Positions 43,160 through 52,062 of a stretch of 64,000 nucleotides of DNA are shown here, piece after piece. The notes below the pieces were generated by a model. It was not told the origin of the DNA, did not search any database, and saw only the letters and a list, made by a program, of their open reading frames with translations. The stretch spans positions 2,559,001-2,623,000 of the forward strand of contig OX044354.1 in NCBI GenBank assembly GCA_943846615.1. Reading direction: 5' to 3'. Made by a program: the position numbers and the translations under genes. The stretch comes from an uncultured Amylibacter sp. GTDB lineage: Bacteria > Pseudomonadota > Alphaproteobacteria > Rhodobacterales > Rhodobacteraceae. Within the stretch, counting starts at the first letter, position 1. Each line of letters opens with the position of its first letter.

Positions 43160-44458
43160 ATGATTTCTAGAAACACTATTTTTACAGTTGGATTATTGGT
43201 TGTGGCCGTACCTCATTTTGCATCTGCCCAAGCATTGAAGGGTGTGAAAAAGCCCGCGAACTTGCCGCCTGCGGATTACAAAGGTGTGCAATATGTTGAC
43301 AACAATGGCTGTATTTTTGTGAGGGCTGGTCGATTAGGAGATATAAGTTGGGTTCCGCGTATTGATCAAACTCGTAAACACATGTGTTCGTCCAGCTATG
43401 CTGCAACATTCCCTAAGGCAGGCGAAGCGCCGGCCACTAAAACAGCCGAGCCAACGGTTGTTGCCAGTTTGGATCGTGGCAAAGTCGCCTATAAAGGTAA
43501 AGTTGTGAAGCCAGTCGCGGCACCAGATACATCATTGGTGAAAACCAAAGTGGCATCGCCATCCGCAGCTCAAAAGGCTAAGCAAGCAGCCGCAGATGCC
43601 GCCAAGGCGGAAAAAGATGCCAAGTTAGCCGCGCAAACGGCGGCGGCGGAGAAGCTACGCCAAGATGCGATCGCCAAGAAGGAAGCTGATGACGCCAAGA
43701 AAGTGGCGGAGTTGGCTGCGGCGATGAAAGCAGCAGAAGAATCTGCGAATGCGGATGAGAAGTTGAAACAACAAATCGCGATGAAGATTGCCGAGGATAA
43801 AGAGGCACGCGCAGCAGCACGCGCTGCAGATAAAAAGGCCCGCGCAGATGCGCTGGCAAGGAAGAAGGCGGATGCGAAGGCCGCCAAATTGGCGAGAATT
43901 GCGAAACGTGATGCAGATCGTGCATTGACGGCTCAAAAACGCGCAGAGGCGAAGCAGGCGTTAGAGAACAAAAAAGCGGCTAATAAGGCCGCGGCAGAGA
44001 AACAAGCGGCAGCGAAGAAGGCGGCATCGAAACCAATCGAAGTTGCCAAAGCCAAGCCCGTAGACCCAAAGCCAGTGAAGGCCGCAAAACCCGTTACGGA
44101 CCGCGCGGCGAAGTTAAAGGCTGCAGCCGCAGCAAAGAAAGCGGCAGCGGCAGCCGCCAAGCAAGCGCGCGCCAATGAACTAGCCGCCCAAAAGGCCGCC
44201 AAGGCCAAAGCGGATGCGGCGAAAGCGACTGCGTTTAAATCTGGCTACTATGTAGACTTGGGAACAACGTTGAGCGCGTCGCGCGCAGATGCCGTAGAGG
44301 CGCGATTGATCGCAAGTGGCTATGATGTGGAAACGCGTGTATCTGGAAAGGGTGTAAAGGTTTATGCTGGCCCGTTTAGAACACAAAGTAATGCGCGCGT
44401 TGCATTCTATCAGGTGACGACTTCCGGCTTTAAGGGTGCGAAAGTTATCAAAAAATAA
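43160..44458 (+). CDS. Secreted SPOR-domain protein with long Ala/Lys/Glu coiled coil
   Basis: A 432-residue periplasmic protein: signal peptide (SRNTIFTVGLLVVAVPHFAS, cleavage near SAQA), a Cys-containing N-terminal domain (YVDNNGCIFVRAGRLGD and HMCSSSYAA), then about 230 residues of low-complexity Ala/Lys/Asp/Glu helix like the TolA linker, and a C-terminal SPOR domain (about 355-430, YYVDLGTTLSASRADAVEA, KVYAGPFRTQSNARVAFYQ) which binds denuded septal peptidoglycan. It may work in cell division or envelope spanning. The low-complexity stretch also generates false open frames on the other strand. Confidence 0.88.
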   Translation: MISRNTIFTVGLLVVAVPHFASAQALKGVKKPANLPPADYKGVQYVDNNGCIFVRAGRLGDISWVPRIDQTRKHMCSSSYAATFPKAGEAPATKTAEPTVVASLDRGKVAYKGKVVKPVAAPDTSLVKTKVASPSAAQKAKQAAADAAKAEKDAKLAAQTAAAEKLRQDAIAKKEADDAKKVAELAAAMKAAEESANADEKLKQQIAMKIAEDKEARAAARAADKKARADALARKKADAKAAKLARIAKRDADRALTAQKRAEAKQALENKKAANKAAAEKQAAAKKAASKPIEVAKAKPVDPKPVKAAKPVTDRAAKLKAAAAAKKAAAAAAKQARANELAAQKAAKAKADAAKATAFKSGYYVDLGTTLSASRADAVEARLIASGYDVETRVSGKGVKVYAGPFRTQSNARVAFYQVTTSGFKGAKVIKK

Positions 44459-44518
44459 TATCCGTTATGGATTTCCGTCGGCTGGAAAAGCCAGCAGGCG
44501 ACAGATTAGGATTGTTCC

Positions 44519-45901
44519 ATGGAAACCACGATCGCTGTTGAAATCGAAACCCTTGATCGTGCCTATGAAATGGATGCCAATTGGGTTGAACGTGTTCTGG
44601 ATTTGATCGCGGCCCAAGACCAAGTTGGTTTGATTACCATCCTGAATGATCAACACCCAGCAGATGTTGCCGATCTGATTGAACAGATCAACCCAAGTCA
44701 GCGTTCCGCATTGATGGAATTATGGGGCATGGAAATGGATGGCGAAGTTTTCGCCGAAATGGACGAAGCCCTGTCCGCAGATCTGATCGAAGAGTTGCCA
44801 AGCGACGTAGTTGGCGAGGTGATGCGTGATCTGGAAACGGATGATGTTGTTGATCTGGTCGAAGAGCTGGATGAGAGCCAGAAAGAACGGGTTTTGGAAA
44901 CGCTGGACGTTGCCGATCAAGTGGCGGTGCGTAGTTCGTTAAGTTACCCCGAGGAAACTGCTGGTCGTTTGATGGCGCGCGAATTGGTGATGGCGCCGAC
45001 GCATTGGAATGTGGGGCAAACCATCGACAGCCTGCGTGCGGATCATGATTTACCCGATGAATTCTATGATGTTATCGTGGTTGACCCGATGTCCAAGCCA
45101 ATCGGCAAGGTGCCGTTGTACGCATTGCTGACGGCCAATCGTTCCACGCCGATGATGGATATTGTCGACCAAGAATTTCGCACCATCCCTGTGATGCAGA
45201 GCCAAGAAGACGTGGCCTATGCGTTTAACCAATACAACATGATGTCCGCGCCTGTTGTTGACGCGGAAAACCGTCTGGTTGGTGTCATCACAATGGATGA
45301 CGCGATGGAGGTCTTGGGTGAAGAGGCCGAGGAAGACATTAAATTGTTGGGCGGCGTTGGCGACGAGAGTTTGACCGACACAATTTTTGAGACCACACGG
45401 CAACGCTTTCCGTGGTTAGGGGTGAATTTGATCACATCGATCATTGCTTCCATCGTGATCGCCCAATTTTCCAGCACGATCGAAGCCATCGTTGCATTGG
45501 CAGTGTTAATGCCTATCGTCGCATCCATGGGGGGGAATGCGGGAACCCAGACTCTGACCGTTGCTGTGCGTGCATTAGCGACCAAGGATTTGACGCCTTC
45601 AAATGCTTGGCGCGTTATTCGCCGCGAAGTGTTGGTTGGGTTGTTCAACGGCGTTTTGTTCGCCTTTATCATCGGGGCAATTGGATTGATCTGGTATGGG
45701 TCCGCAATGCTTGGGATCGTGTTGGGATTGGCGATGGTGATCAACCTGTTGGTAGCAGGATTGGCAGGCATTTTGGTGCCGCTGACGTTGGATCGTTTCG
45801 GCATCGACCCTGCGTTGGGATCCAGCGCGTTGGTGACAACGGTTACAGATGTTGTTGGTTTTTTAGCATTCTTAGGCTTTGCCAGCGCGATGCTGTTGTA
45901 G
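44519..45901 (+). CDS. mgtE: Magnesium transporter MgtE
   Basis: A 460-residue Mg2+ channel: N-terminal superhelical MgtE_N domain (about 20-130), two CBS domains (about 140-265) which gate on cytoplasmic Mg2+, and a five-span pore domain (about 290-460) with MPIVASMGGNAGTQTLTVAVR as the pore signature. AGGA precedes the ATG at 44519. The family is usually about 450 residues. It converges on the PilP-like gene with a 5-bp gap. A riboswitch (M-box) is not seen in the 60-bp leader. Confidence 0.94.
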   Translation: METTIAVEIETLDRAYEMDANWVERVLDLIAAQDQVGLITILNDQHPADVADLIEQINPSQRSALMELWGMEMDGEVFAEMDEALSADLIEELPSDVVGEVMRDLETDDVVDLVEELDESQKERVLETLDVADQVAVRSSLSYPEETAGRLMARELVMAPTHWNVGQTIDSLRADHDLPDEFYDVIVVDPMSKPIGKVPLYALLTANRSTPMMDIVDQEFRTIPVMQSQEDVAYAFNQYNMMSAPVVDAENRLVGVITMDDAMEVLGEEAEEDIKLLGGVGDESLTDTIFETTRQRFPWLGVNLITSIIASIVIAQFSSTIEAIVALAVLMPIVASMGGNAGTQTLTVAVRALATKDLTPSNAWRVIRREVLVGLFNGVLFAFIIGAIGLIWYGSAMLGIVLGLAMVINLLVAGLAGILVPLTLDRFGIDPALGSSALVTTVTDVVGFLAFLGFASAMLL

Positions 45902-45906
45902 CGACG

Positions 45907-47529
45907 TTATGGGAGGCGCATGGTTTTGGTGCGCGAACCCTTGGTTACTTTCGCCGAACTTTCGCTGATTGAAACGACCTTCCAGCCTGCAACGCGTTGT
46001 CCGATTTTAACAGAACGATAACCACCCGAGGACGTGCGGAATAGGGCGCTGCGTTTTGACGGTGTGCCGAAGACACCAACCAAGCTGAGCGCGCCTTTGC
46101 TAAATGTGGTGGCCGCGCGGGTTGATTTATCCTCAACCGGTGCCTTTGTTGTTGCCGGTTTGGATACCGCTACTGTTTTGGTCGTTGTCGTAACTGTTGT
46201 AGTTGGTTTCGATGCCGCGCGTTTAACGATGTTACGAAAGTTGGAAGTTTTTAAGGGTGGGCGTTTTTTGGTGCCGATTGCACGTGCGCTGGCGGATTTT
46301 ATTTCGCTGGCAGCTGCATCTTGTTCAATGGCTTGTTGTACTAAATCCTGTGCGATGGCCGTTTGGGTTGTTGTTGTGTTGTTTCGTAATCCTGTTGGAC
46401 GGCGTGGTGGGCGCGGGGTTGTTGATGTGGTTGCGCTGGCCACCGCAACCGGTTCGACAGTAACCACGGATTCAATTGGCGCGGTACCCGGGCGGCGTTT
46501 GGGACGTGGATAATTCGCATCTTCTGGCACTGCGGCATCGATAAGGTTCGGTGCCGTTTCAGTTGGAATTGTTACGTTGTCTGTCGTTGGCGCAACAATC
46601 GGCGCTTGCGCGGTTGCTGATAAGGCACTCAGCGTCAAGGGTGTAGTCGTCAACGCGTCGAACACGGGAAGTGCTGTATCGTTTACGATAGCCGCTTTAA
46701 AGATTGTTTGTGGTACAAAGTCCGCCGTTGAAACTGTGAAATCCATCAGTTTGGAAGGGGTAATTACATTGATTGGAGCGATGTCCAAATCTTTGGCGTC
46801 AAAAGTCTCTGTTACTGTTGGTGCAACAACTGACTGTGTCATGGATGCCATAATGACCTTGGTTGGTGTTTGCGTTGGTGCAGGGGATGGCTGGGTGACA
46901 GTGTTGACCTGTAGATTTGGCGTTGGTTCTGTGGTGGTGGTCGAATATAGAACGCTGAAAGCACCAGCGGCGACCACAGCCGCGACCGCTGCGCCAGACC
47001 AAAATGCGATGGGAGCGACTGCTTTGACCTTGCTGGTCAGATAAATTTTTGGCTGTTCGAGAAACCCATCCAATGGGATGCGTGCGGAAAAATAGGTTGT
47101 GCTGAAACCGAATTGTGCCACGAAACCCGCAGCTTCTTTTAATGTATCACGATAGGCGTACACCGCATTGTATTGGTTTTCCGCGTCTGGGTTGCCTTGG
47201 GCAAAACCGATTTCGTCGACTGAAACACCTGCGTCATTTGCCAGTATTTTGGCAGTATTGTCGCCACCGATTGTGCGCAGCGCCACATCTTCGAGCGGTA
47301 GAAACAATGCAACCTTTGCCTTGCGTAGGCCATGTTTGCCAACCACCGCATGAAAGTCCTTCATCATTTCGCGAAAGTCAGGATGGCCCATATCTGCCAA
47401 TCCAAGTTCCTGCCAATTGACTTCATCCGTTGAAGACAACAGGATTATGGACTTGCCAAAAAACTCTAATGCGTATGTGGTTTGCTGCTTTGAAATCATG
47501 CTCTGTTTCTGTCCGAAATCTTTTTTCAT
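45907..47529 (-). CDS. Bipartite membrane protein: N-terminal actin-like/GspL-type region and C-terminal PilP-like domain
   Basis: A 540-residue protein. Residues about 15-165 (TYALEFFGKSIILLSSTDEV, KAKVALFLPLEDVALRTIG) resemble the cytoplasmic PilM/GspL-type fold, one transmembrane span lies near 185-207 (APIAFWSGAAVAAVVAAGAF), a long Thr/Pro/Ala-rich periplasmic linker follows, and the last 60 residues (LSLVGVFGTPSKRSALFRTS, GQRVAGWKVVSI) match the PilP/GspC-like beta domain. This suggests a self-contained assembly-scaffold protein. The ATG at 47529 is tentative; ATG 47499 and TTG 47559 are alternatives. No pilin or secretin gene is nearby. Confidence 0.75.
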   Translation of the reverse strand: MKKDFGQKQSMISKQQTTYALEFFGKSIILLSSTDEVNWQELGLADMGHPDFREMMKDFHAVVGKHGLRKAKVALFLPLEDVALRTIGGDNTAKILANDAGVSVDEIGFAQGNPDAENQYNAVYAYRDTLKEAAGFVAQFGFSTTYFSARIPLDGFLEQPKIYLTSKVKAVAPIAFWSGAAVAAVVAAGAFSVLYSTTTTEPTPNLQVNTVTQPSPAPTQTPTKVIMASMTQSVVAPTVTETFDAKDLDIAPINVITPSKLMDFTVSTADFVPQTIFKAAIVNDTALPVFDALTTTPLTLSALSATAQAPIVAPTTDNVTIPTETAPNLIDAAVPEDANYPRPKRRPGTAPIESVVTVEPVAVASATTSTTPRPPRRPTGLRNNTTTTQTAIAQDLVQQAIEQDAAASEIKSASARAIGTKKRPPLKTSNFRNIVKRAASKPTTTVTTTTKTVAVSKPATTKAPVEDKSTRAATTFSKGALSLVGVFGTPSKRSALFRTSSGGYRSVKIGQRVAGWKVVSISESSAKVTKGSRTKTMRLP

Positions 47530-47639
47530 TAGTGTAAACAATTCCTGTGTTTCGAACAAGTATGTGCATTTTTAATCGGCGGAAATTTGAAATTTCGCGC
47601 ATTGATAACTAAATTCAAATACACAACCGGAGATTTATC

Positions 47640-48326
47640 ATGATGCGCAGCTTAACCTTATCCCTATTCGCGATGCTTTTCGCCGCTGTCGCGGTGGCAG
47701 AGCAGGCCCAAATTACCGTGATCGGACAAGGCCAAGTCAGTGTGGTGCCCGATATGGCGAATATTAACATGGGCGTGACGACACAGGGCAAAACCGCCAG
47801 TGATGCGTTGGATAAAAATTCGGCGTTGATGAATGGCGTGATTGCGGCGCTAAAGGGTGCGGATATTGCGGACAAGGATATTCAAACAACGAATTTAAAC
47901 CTGCAGCCAATTTGGAACCATCGCCAAAATAATGGCCAAGCGCCCAAGGTTGAAGGGTATCGTGCGATGAATAACTTGACGGTTCATGTGCGCGAACTGG
48001 ATGATTTGGGTGCGATTCTGGATGTTGTAGCGAAGACGGGTGCCAATAATTTCAATGGACTGCAATTTGATATTACGGATCGCAAAGGGGCAACGGATCA
48101 GGCGCGTATTCATGCTATTCAAGATGCACGTGCCAAGGCGGAATTATATGCCACCGCAGCGGGGGTGACGTTGGGCCGTGTTATGGAGATTTCCGAAATA
48201 CTGGCACAATCCGTGCCGCGTAACATGCGCATGGCGGAAGCGATGAGCGCAAGTGCTGTACCAGTTTCTGAAGGGACCTTGGATGTGGATGCCAGTGTGA
48301 AGGTTATTTTCGCCCTAGGAAATTAA
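47640..48326 (+). CDS. SIMPL (DUF541) domain periplasmic protein
   Basis: A 228-residue protein with a Sec signal peptide (MMRSLTLSLFAMLFAAVAVA) and the SIMPL/DUF541 domain: AQITVIGQGQVSVVPDMANI, KDIQTTNLNLQPIWNHRQ, VVAKTGANNFNGLQFDITD and ARAKAELYATAAGVTLG. Members such as E. coli YggE and Brucella BP26 are periplasmic/outer-membrane-associated; YggE lowers oxidative stress, and BP26 forms a channel-like oligomer. GGAGA lies seven bases before the first ATG. The 3' end overlaps the convergent CoA-binding gene by 12 bp. Confidence 0.91.
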   Translation: MMRSLTLSLFAMLFAAVAVAEQAQITVIGQGQVSVVPDMANINMGVTTQGKTASDALDKNSALMNGVIAALKGADIADKDIQTTNLNLQPIWNHRQNNGQAPKVEGYRAMNNLTVHVRELDDLGAILDVVAKTGANNFNGLQFDITDRKGATDQARIHAIQDARAKAELYATAAGVTLGRVMEISEILAQSVPRNMRMAEAMSASAVPVSEGTLDVDASVKVIFALGN

Positions 48327-48731
48327 TCGCGGGATTTCGATTTTTGGGCATCTGTCCTGCACCATTTTAAATCCAAATCTATCGGCCAAATCGGCGGCTT
48401 CATCGCTGATCACGCCCAGTTGTGTCCAGATGTATTTTAGATCGGGCAGGGCGGCGTGGGCATCACGTACAATTTCGGGAACGGCATCAGAGCGGCGGAA
48501 AATATCCAGCGCATCAATTGTGATCGATTTCGGAATATCGGCCAGCGTGGCGTAAACGGTTTCACCCAGCCACTGTTTGCCCGCAGTGCCAGGATTAATT
48601 GGGATCACACGGTACCCGTGAGACATTAAAAATTCGGATACATAATATGAAGGGCGGGCTGGGTTCATGGATGCGCCAATGCAGCCGAAGACCTTGGTTT
48701 CCTGAAATATTTCGCGAATAAGTTTGTCCAT
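48315..48731 (-). CDS. CoA-binding domain protein (YccU-like)
   Basis: A 138-residue Rossmann-fold protein of the CoA_binding_2 family. The N-terminal KVFGCIGASMNPARPSYYVSE, then GYRVIPINPGTAGKQWLG, and the central IDALDIFRRSDAVPEIV match E. coli YccU and related CoA-binding proteins. There is no catalytic motif, signal peptide or membrane span. The physiological role is unknown. It shares a 12-bp antiparallel overlap with the SIMPL gene and lies downstream of a terminator that isolates it from the YHS gene. Confidence 0.88.
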   Translation of the reverse strand: MDKLIREIFQETKVFGCIGASMNPARPSYYVSEFLMSHGYRVIPINPGTAGKQWLGETVYATLADIPKSITIDALDIFRRSDAVPEIVRDAHAALPDLKYIWTQLGVISDEAADLADRFGFKMVQDRCPKIEIPRLIS

Positions 48732-48763
48732 GGCGTTACCTTATTTAAAAAGATGGGGATGGC

Positions 48764-48793
48764 AAAGAAAAAGCGTCTGGCAGAGCCAGACGC
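48764..48793 (-). terminator. Rho-independent terminator downstream of the YHS gene
   Basis: On the minus strand GCGTCTGGC-tct-GCCAGACGC is followed by TTTTTCTTT. It would end transcripts from the YHS-domain gene about 100 bases after its stop, just before the CoA-binding gene. The 96 bases between hold no obvious gene. Confidence 0.85.
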
Positions 48794-48888
48794 CAAGTGT
48801 GGAACGAGGGACAGATATTTGGCGTGTGTTCCAATCTACGCCGGTAGTATAGAGATAGCTACGATTTCTTAATTTTAAAGGGGTGCAC

Positions 48889-49338
48889 CTATTTATTTAA
48901 GACATCGGGCCAGTTTTTATTTGCGCGCTCAATGTTTCCAGGGATATCTTGCTTCCATAAAGCGCGCACTTCGGTGTTGAAATTCAGGTATAATTTATCG
49001 TCGACAACCGTCCACGCATCGGGTTCGGTTTTTGCTGTCGCGCCCTTGGATACCGCATATGCGCAGTAGCCGCCGAATTGCGGAGCATAGCGTTCAGGAT
49101 TGCCTTCGAACATGGCCTTGTTTTCTGCGTTAGCAAATAAGAATGTCGCGCCGTTGTGCATTGCCGTGTGATCTGTGGACCCTTCAATGGGTTTTTCCAT
49201 TGTGAAATAGGCGACTGGATCATATCCGTTGATTGCATATCCATTTTTGCCCACAAACACAGATGGTTTTGCTGCGAATGCTGGGGTGGCAAGTGTTGCG
49301 GCCAGTAGACCCAAAGTAGTGCGACGTGTCACTTTCAT
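48889..49338 (-). CDS. YHS-domain secreted protein
   Basis: A 149-residue secreted protein: a signal peptide with a twin-arginine start (VTRRTTLGLLAATLATPAFA), then a YHS-type domain (NGYDPVAYFTMEKPIEGS, TFLFANAENKAMFEGNPERY, YAPQFGGYCAYAVSKG). YHS domains often bind metal and occur in copper-handling proteins; here the motif has Tyr/Cys (GGYCAYAV) and a His-poor mature chain. The ATG at 49338 has a better AAGGAG spacing than the ATG at 49344. Export via Tat would suggest folded, cofactor-bearing protein; cofactor unknown. Confidence 0.87.
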   Translation of the reverse strand: MKVTRRTTLGLLAATLATPAFAAKPSVFVGKNGYAINGYDPVAYFTMEKPIEGSTDHTAMHNGATFLFANAENKAMFEGNPERYAPQFGGYCAYAVSKGATAKTEPDAWTVVDDKLYLNFNTEVRALWKQDIPGNIERANKNWPDVLNK

Positions 49339-49490
49339 ATTCATCTCCTTTTGTTATCCTAAATAACCAGATTTATTTTCATAGTGATAGTACGCACACG
49401 AAAGCGTCATAAAACGTTAGGGATTGCTGGTGAGAAATGATAAAAAACAGTAATTATTACAGTTTCAAAGTAATTTCAGGGGGAATAATT

Positions 49491-50246
49491 ATGGCAATGT
49501 TACAAAATATAATGCCGTTTCAGAATAATCAGCCGATCGCGTTGAATGCAAAGCTATTGTTGAAAATCGTCGGTGTATTGGCATTTTTGCTGCCAGTATT
49601 AATGTTGTTGGGTACTGTTTTGGTTCCGGGCGTGTGTATGCGCCAATCGATTAGCGGGTTTTATTTCACGCCGGTGACGGGCGATCTATTCGTTGGATCG
49701 TTGTGTTTTATCGGCGTATTCTTGTTTACCTATCGCGGATGGAACGGCGATAAAACGGATAACAAGTTGGCGTCATTTGCTGGAGCCTGTTCAATTGGCA
49801 TCGCGTTGATACCTACATTAGGCATCGAATGCACCCAAGAGATTGCGCGTATGCGTGGGTTTATCCCAACAGGCGCAGGGGCTGATCCCAGCCCGTTTAT
49901 GCTGTTTGGTAAGGTAGGCGAATGGTTCACGTCGCAGCATGTTCATTTAACATTGGCGGGAATATTTTTTGTGATTATCGGGTACATGTGTCTGTTTCGA
50001 TTTACCAAAACCAGCCCGGATCCAACACACACGATGACCCCAGAGAAGGTTAAGCGTAATCGCCTGTACCGTATTTGTGGGATTATTATCTGGCTGTGCG
50101 TTGTTGGCGTTGCCACATCGGGAAAAATCCATTGGCCGATTGGGGATTACCAAACGTTCAAGTTTGAATTCGTCGCGTTATGGGCATTTGGATTGGCGTG
50201 GATGGTCAAAGGCGAGATGCTGAATTTTATGGTTGATCGCGACTAA
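49491..50246 (+). CDS. Multi-span membrane protein of unknown function
   Basis: A 251-residue protein with about seven hydrophobic segments (KIVGVLAFLLPVLMLLGTVL; DLFVGSLCFIGVFLFTYRGW; FAGACSIGIALIPTLGIEC; VHLTLAGIFFVIIGYMCLF; ICGIIIWLCVVGVAT; FEFVALWAFGLAWMVKG). The SISGFYFTPVTGDLFVGSL segment recalls an unnamed family with SISxYYxTPxRDxFVG. GGGGG six bases upstream supports the ATG at 49491; an earlier in-frame ATG at 49437 has no ribosome site. It shares a CTAA stop overlap with rlmB. Function unknown. Confidence 0.78.
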   Translation: MAMLQNIMPFQNNQPIALNAKLLLKIVGVLAFLLPVLMLLGTVLVPGVCMRQSISGFYFTPVTGDLFVGSLCFIGVFLFTYRGWNGDKTDNKLASFAGACSIGIALIPTLGIECTQEIARMRGFIPTGAGADPSPFMLFGKVGEWFTSQHVHLTLAGIFFVIIGYMCLFRFTKTSPDPTHTMTPEKVKRNRLYRICGIIIWLCVVGVATSGKIHWPIGDYQTFKFEFVALWAFGLAWMVKGEMLNFMVDRD

Positions 50247-51034
50247 CGCACCTTGGCCGCGTACAAAGCGATTGCGGCTGCATTTGATACGTTTAGCGAT
50301 CCAAAATCGGCGGCGTAGTCGATTTTGACCAGTTCGTTGCAGGATTCCTTTGTGATATCGCGCAAACCGGGGCCCTCTGCACCCATGACGATGGCCATTG
50401 GTTTGTCGCCGTGAACCATGACGGCGTCATCGATGTTGGTGGTGGCGGTGCCGTCCATTCCGACAACGTAATACCCCATTTCACGCAGGGTTTTGATACA
50501 GGTGGCTAGATTACGTACGCGTAAATAAGGTTGGCGTTCTAATGCACCCGATGCTGTTTTTGCCAATGCTCCTGTTTCGGGAGCGGAATGGCGTGCGGTT
50601 GCGACAACAGCGCGTGCGCCGAAAACCTCTGCGGAACGCAGAATCGCCCCAACATTATGAGGATCGCTGACACGATCCAACACTACGACACGGGTTGTTT
50701 GCCCTCGAGGGGCGCAAATGTCCGACAGATTACCCCAATCCAAAGGTTTCACTTCCAATGCCGCGCCTTGGTGGACGGATTGTGGATCGATTGGTGGTTT
50801 GAAACTACGTGGATCGCAAACTTCGGCTTCCATTCCAGATTTTTCTATCGAATCCTTCAAACGATCGCTGGCGTTTTTCGTCACCATCAGGCGTAAACGT
50901 TCGCGCATTGGGTTCTCCAACGCATCTCGTACGGCGTGAATACCAAATAGCCAAACGGTTTCAGCAGAACTTGCCGCGCGTTGGCGTTCTTTTTCTACAA
51001 TCCAAAGCGGTTTTTTCTTCGATCTGGGGGCCAT
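50243..51034 (-). CDS. rlmB: 23S rRNA 2'-O-ribose methyltransferase RlmB (SpoU family)
   Basis: A 263-residue SpoU/TrmH enzyme, likely methylating G2251 in 23S rRNA with SAM. An N-terminal substrate-binding domain (VWLFGIHAVRDALENPMRERL, about 25-100) precedes the knotted SPOUT catalytic domain with VVLDRVSDPHNVGAILRSAE (motif 1), PMAIVMGAEGPGLRDITK (motif 2) and FGSLNVSNAAAIALY (motif 3). The first residues (MAPRSKKKP) are basic. tRNA-Tyr is divergent upstream. Assignment to G2251 rather than another TrmH target rests on length and domain order. Confidence 0.9.
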   Translation of the reverse strand: MAPRSKKKPLWIVEKERQRAASSAETVWLFGIHAVRDALENPMRERLRLMVTKNASDRLKDSIEKSGMEAEVCDPRSFKPPIDPQSVHQGAALEVKPLDWGNLSDICAPRGQTTRVVVLDRVSDPHNVGAILRSAEVFGARAVVATARHSAPETGALAKTASGALERQPYLRVRNLATCIKTLREMGYYVVGMDGTATTNIDDAVMVHGDKPMAIVMGAEGPGLRDITKESCNELVKIDYAADFGSLNVSNAAAIALYAAKVR

Positions 51035-51113
51035 TTTGACATCCTTTGGGGTTTAAAACCTCTTCGCATGGCAATGCAGTCCACTGCAAGTTCGTTTTCT
51101 GTATCTTTTGGTG

Positions 51114-51142
51114 TTGACGGGCGTTGAATCTGCACCTATTCA
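51114..51142 (+). promoter_or_regulatory. Promoter of tRNA-Tyr
   Basis: TTGACG (51114-51119), a 17-bp spacer and TATTCA (51137-51142) form a good sigma-70 promoter about 31 bases before the mature tRNA. It may also drive the GT25 gene downstream. Confidence 0.6.
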
Positions 51143-51173
51143 GACCCTCGTTGAAGGCGGAAACGCATTCACG

Positions 51174-51257
51174 GGGCGACAGGCCGCAAGGTGTGGCAGG
51201 GGATTGTAACTCCCTCGCGGAGACGCACGCCTGGTTCGATTCCAGGGTCGCCCACCA
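51174..51257 (+). tRNA. tRNA-Tyr (anticodon GTA)
   Basis: A class II tRNA: acceptor GGGCGAC pairs with GTCGCCC, discriminator A and encoded CCA follow; anticodon stem GGGGA/TCCCT with loop TTGTAAC gives anticodon GTA; a long variable arm (CGCGGAGACGCACG region) is as expected for tRNA-Tyr; T-arm CCTGG/CCAGG holds TTCGATT. The glycosyltransferase gene begins 55 bp after the 3' end, with no terminator between them. Confidence 0.94.
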
Positions 51258-51312
51258 CTTTCCTCTTATTCTGTTTGTGTGTACAATTAGATCAGGCGTT
51301 CATGGTGAACGT

Positions 51313-52062
51313 ATGTCTGTGCATGGAACAATCGTTGAAAATATGATCCCCGTTTTGGTTATAAATTGCGCCGCTGATACGGATCGCCGCGATGCGCTTG
51401 TACGTGGTGCGGATGTGCGATTTATCAATGCTGTAGATGCACGATTGGGTGTGCATGTTTTTAAACCCTATTTGCATTTACTGCGTGATCAGTTCTGGTT
51501 GGATGATCAAATTAAACCCGGCGCCTTTGCCTGTTTTATTAGCCACCGATTGGCATGGCAGACAATAGTGGATACTGAGATTCCTGTTGCATTGATTACA
51601 GAGGATGACAGCCGCGTTTCACAAATGAATATGGATGTTATTGTAGGCAATGATCTTACGTTTGTGAATGACCGTGCATGCGATTGGGTGCCGTCAGGTG
51701 ATATGAATGCGATCTTTGACGCAACGCCCGCTGTGCGTGGGTTTGGTGCCGATGGGTATGTTTTGACACAACAGGGCGCACAGGCGCTGTTGGCGCAGTC
51801 AGAACGCGATGGTGTAGTCTGTGGGGTGGATTGGTATCTGGCCTATGCGGCTATGGATACGCGTGGGTTGAAACATGCGGATGTTAAGCCTGTTTCGGAG
51901 GTTAAAAAACTGTGGAAGACATTAGGGCCGCGAGCACCATTGTTGCAGGCGTCGGTTTCGCAGACTCCGTGGGTGATCAACGCGCGAAATGGTGCCAGTA
52001 CGATTGGCCACAGCAATCATGTCAACATTCATTCATTCCGTCAGGATATTGAAAAGGCTTAG
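51313..52062 (+). CDS. Glycosyltransferase family 25 (LPS-type)
   Basis: A 249-residue GT25 enzyme. The N-terminal VLVINCAADTDRRDALV and FINAVDARLGVHVF segments, then CFISHRLAWQTIVDTEIPVA and LITEDDSRVSQ (Glu-Asp-Asp metal/donor motif) are the family signature. GT25 enzymes add galactose or related sugars to lipooligosaccharide. The frame runs back through tRNA-Tyr, so the start must be after it; GGTGA before the ATG at 51313 is acceptable, ATG 51343 is an alternative. No other LPS gene is adjacent. The 3' end shares TTAG with hisE. Confidence 0.82.
   Translation: MSVHGTIVENMIPVLVINCAADTDRRDALVRGADVRFINAVDARLGVHVFKPYLHLLRDQFWLDDQIKPGAFACFISHRLAWQTIVDTEIPVALITEDDSRVSQMNMDVIVGNDLTFVNDRACDWVPSGDMNAIFDATPAVRGFGADGYVLTQQGAQALLAQSERDGVVCGVDWYLAYAAMDTRGLKHADVKPVSEVKKLWKTLGPRAPLLQASVSQTPWVINARNGASTIGHSNHVNIHSFRQDIEKA

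Noticed and set aside
43570..44208. Several Ala/Ser-rich open frames antisense to the SPOR protein
   Set aside because: The Ala/Lys/Glu repeat of the real gene keeps all frames open; the antisense products are low complexity with no ribosome sites.
51174..51257. tRNA-Tyr as an integration site of a mobile element
   Set aside because: No integrase, no repeated tRNA 3' fragment and no compositional shift in the following genes.
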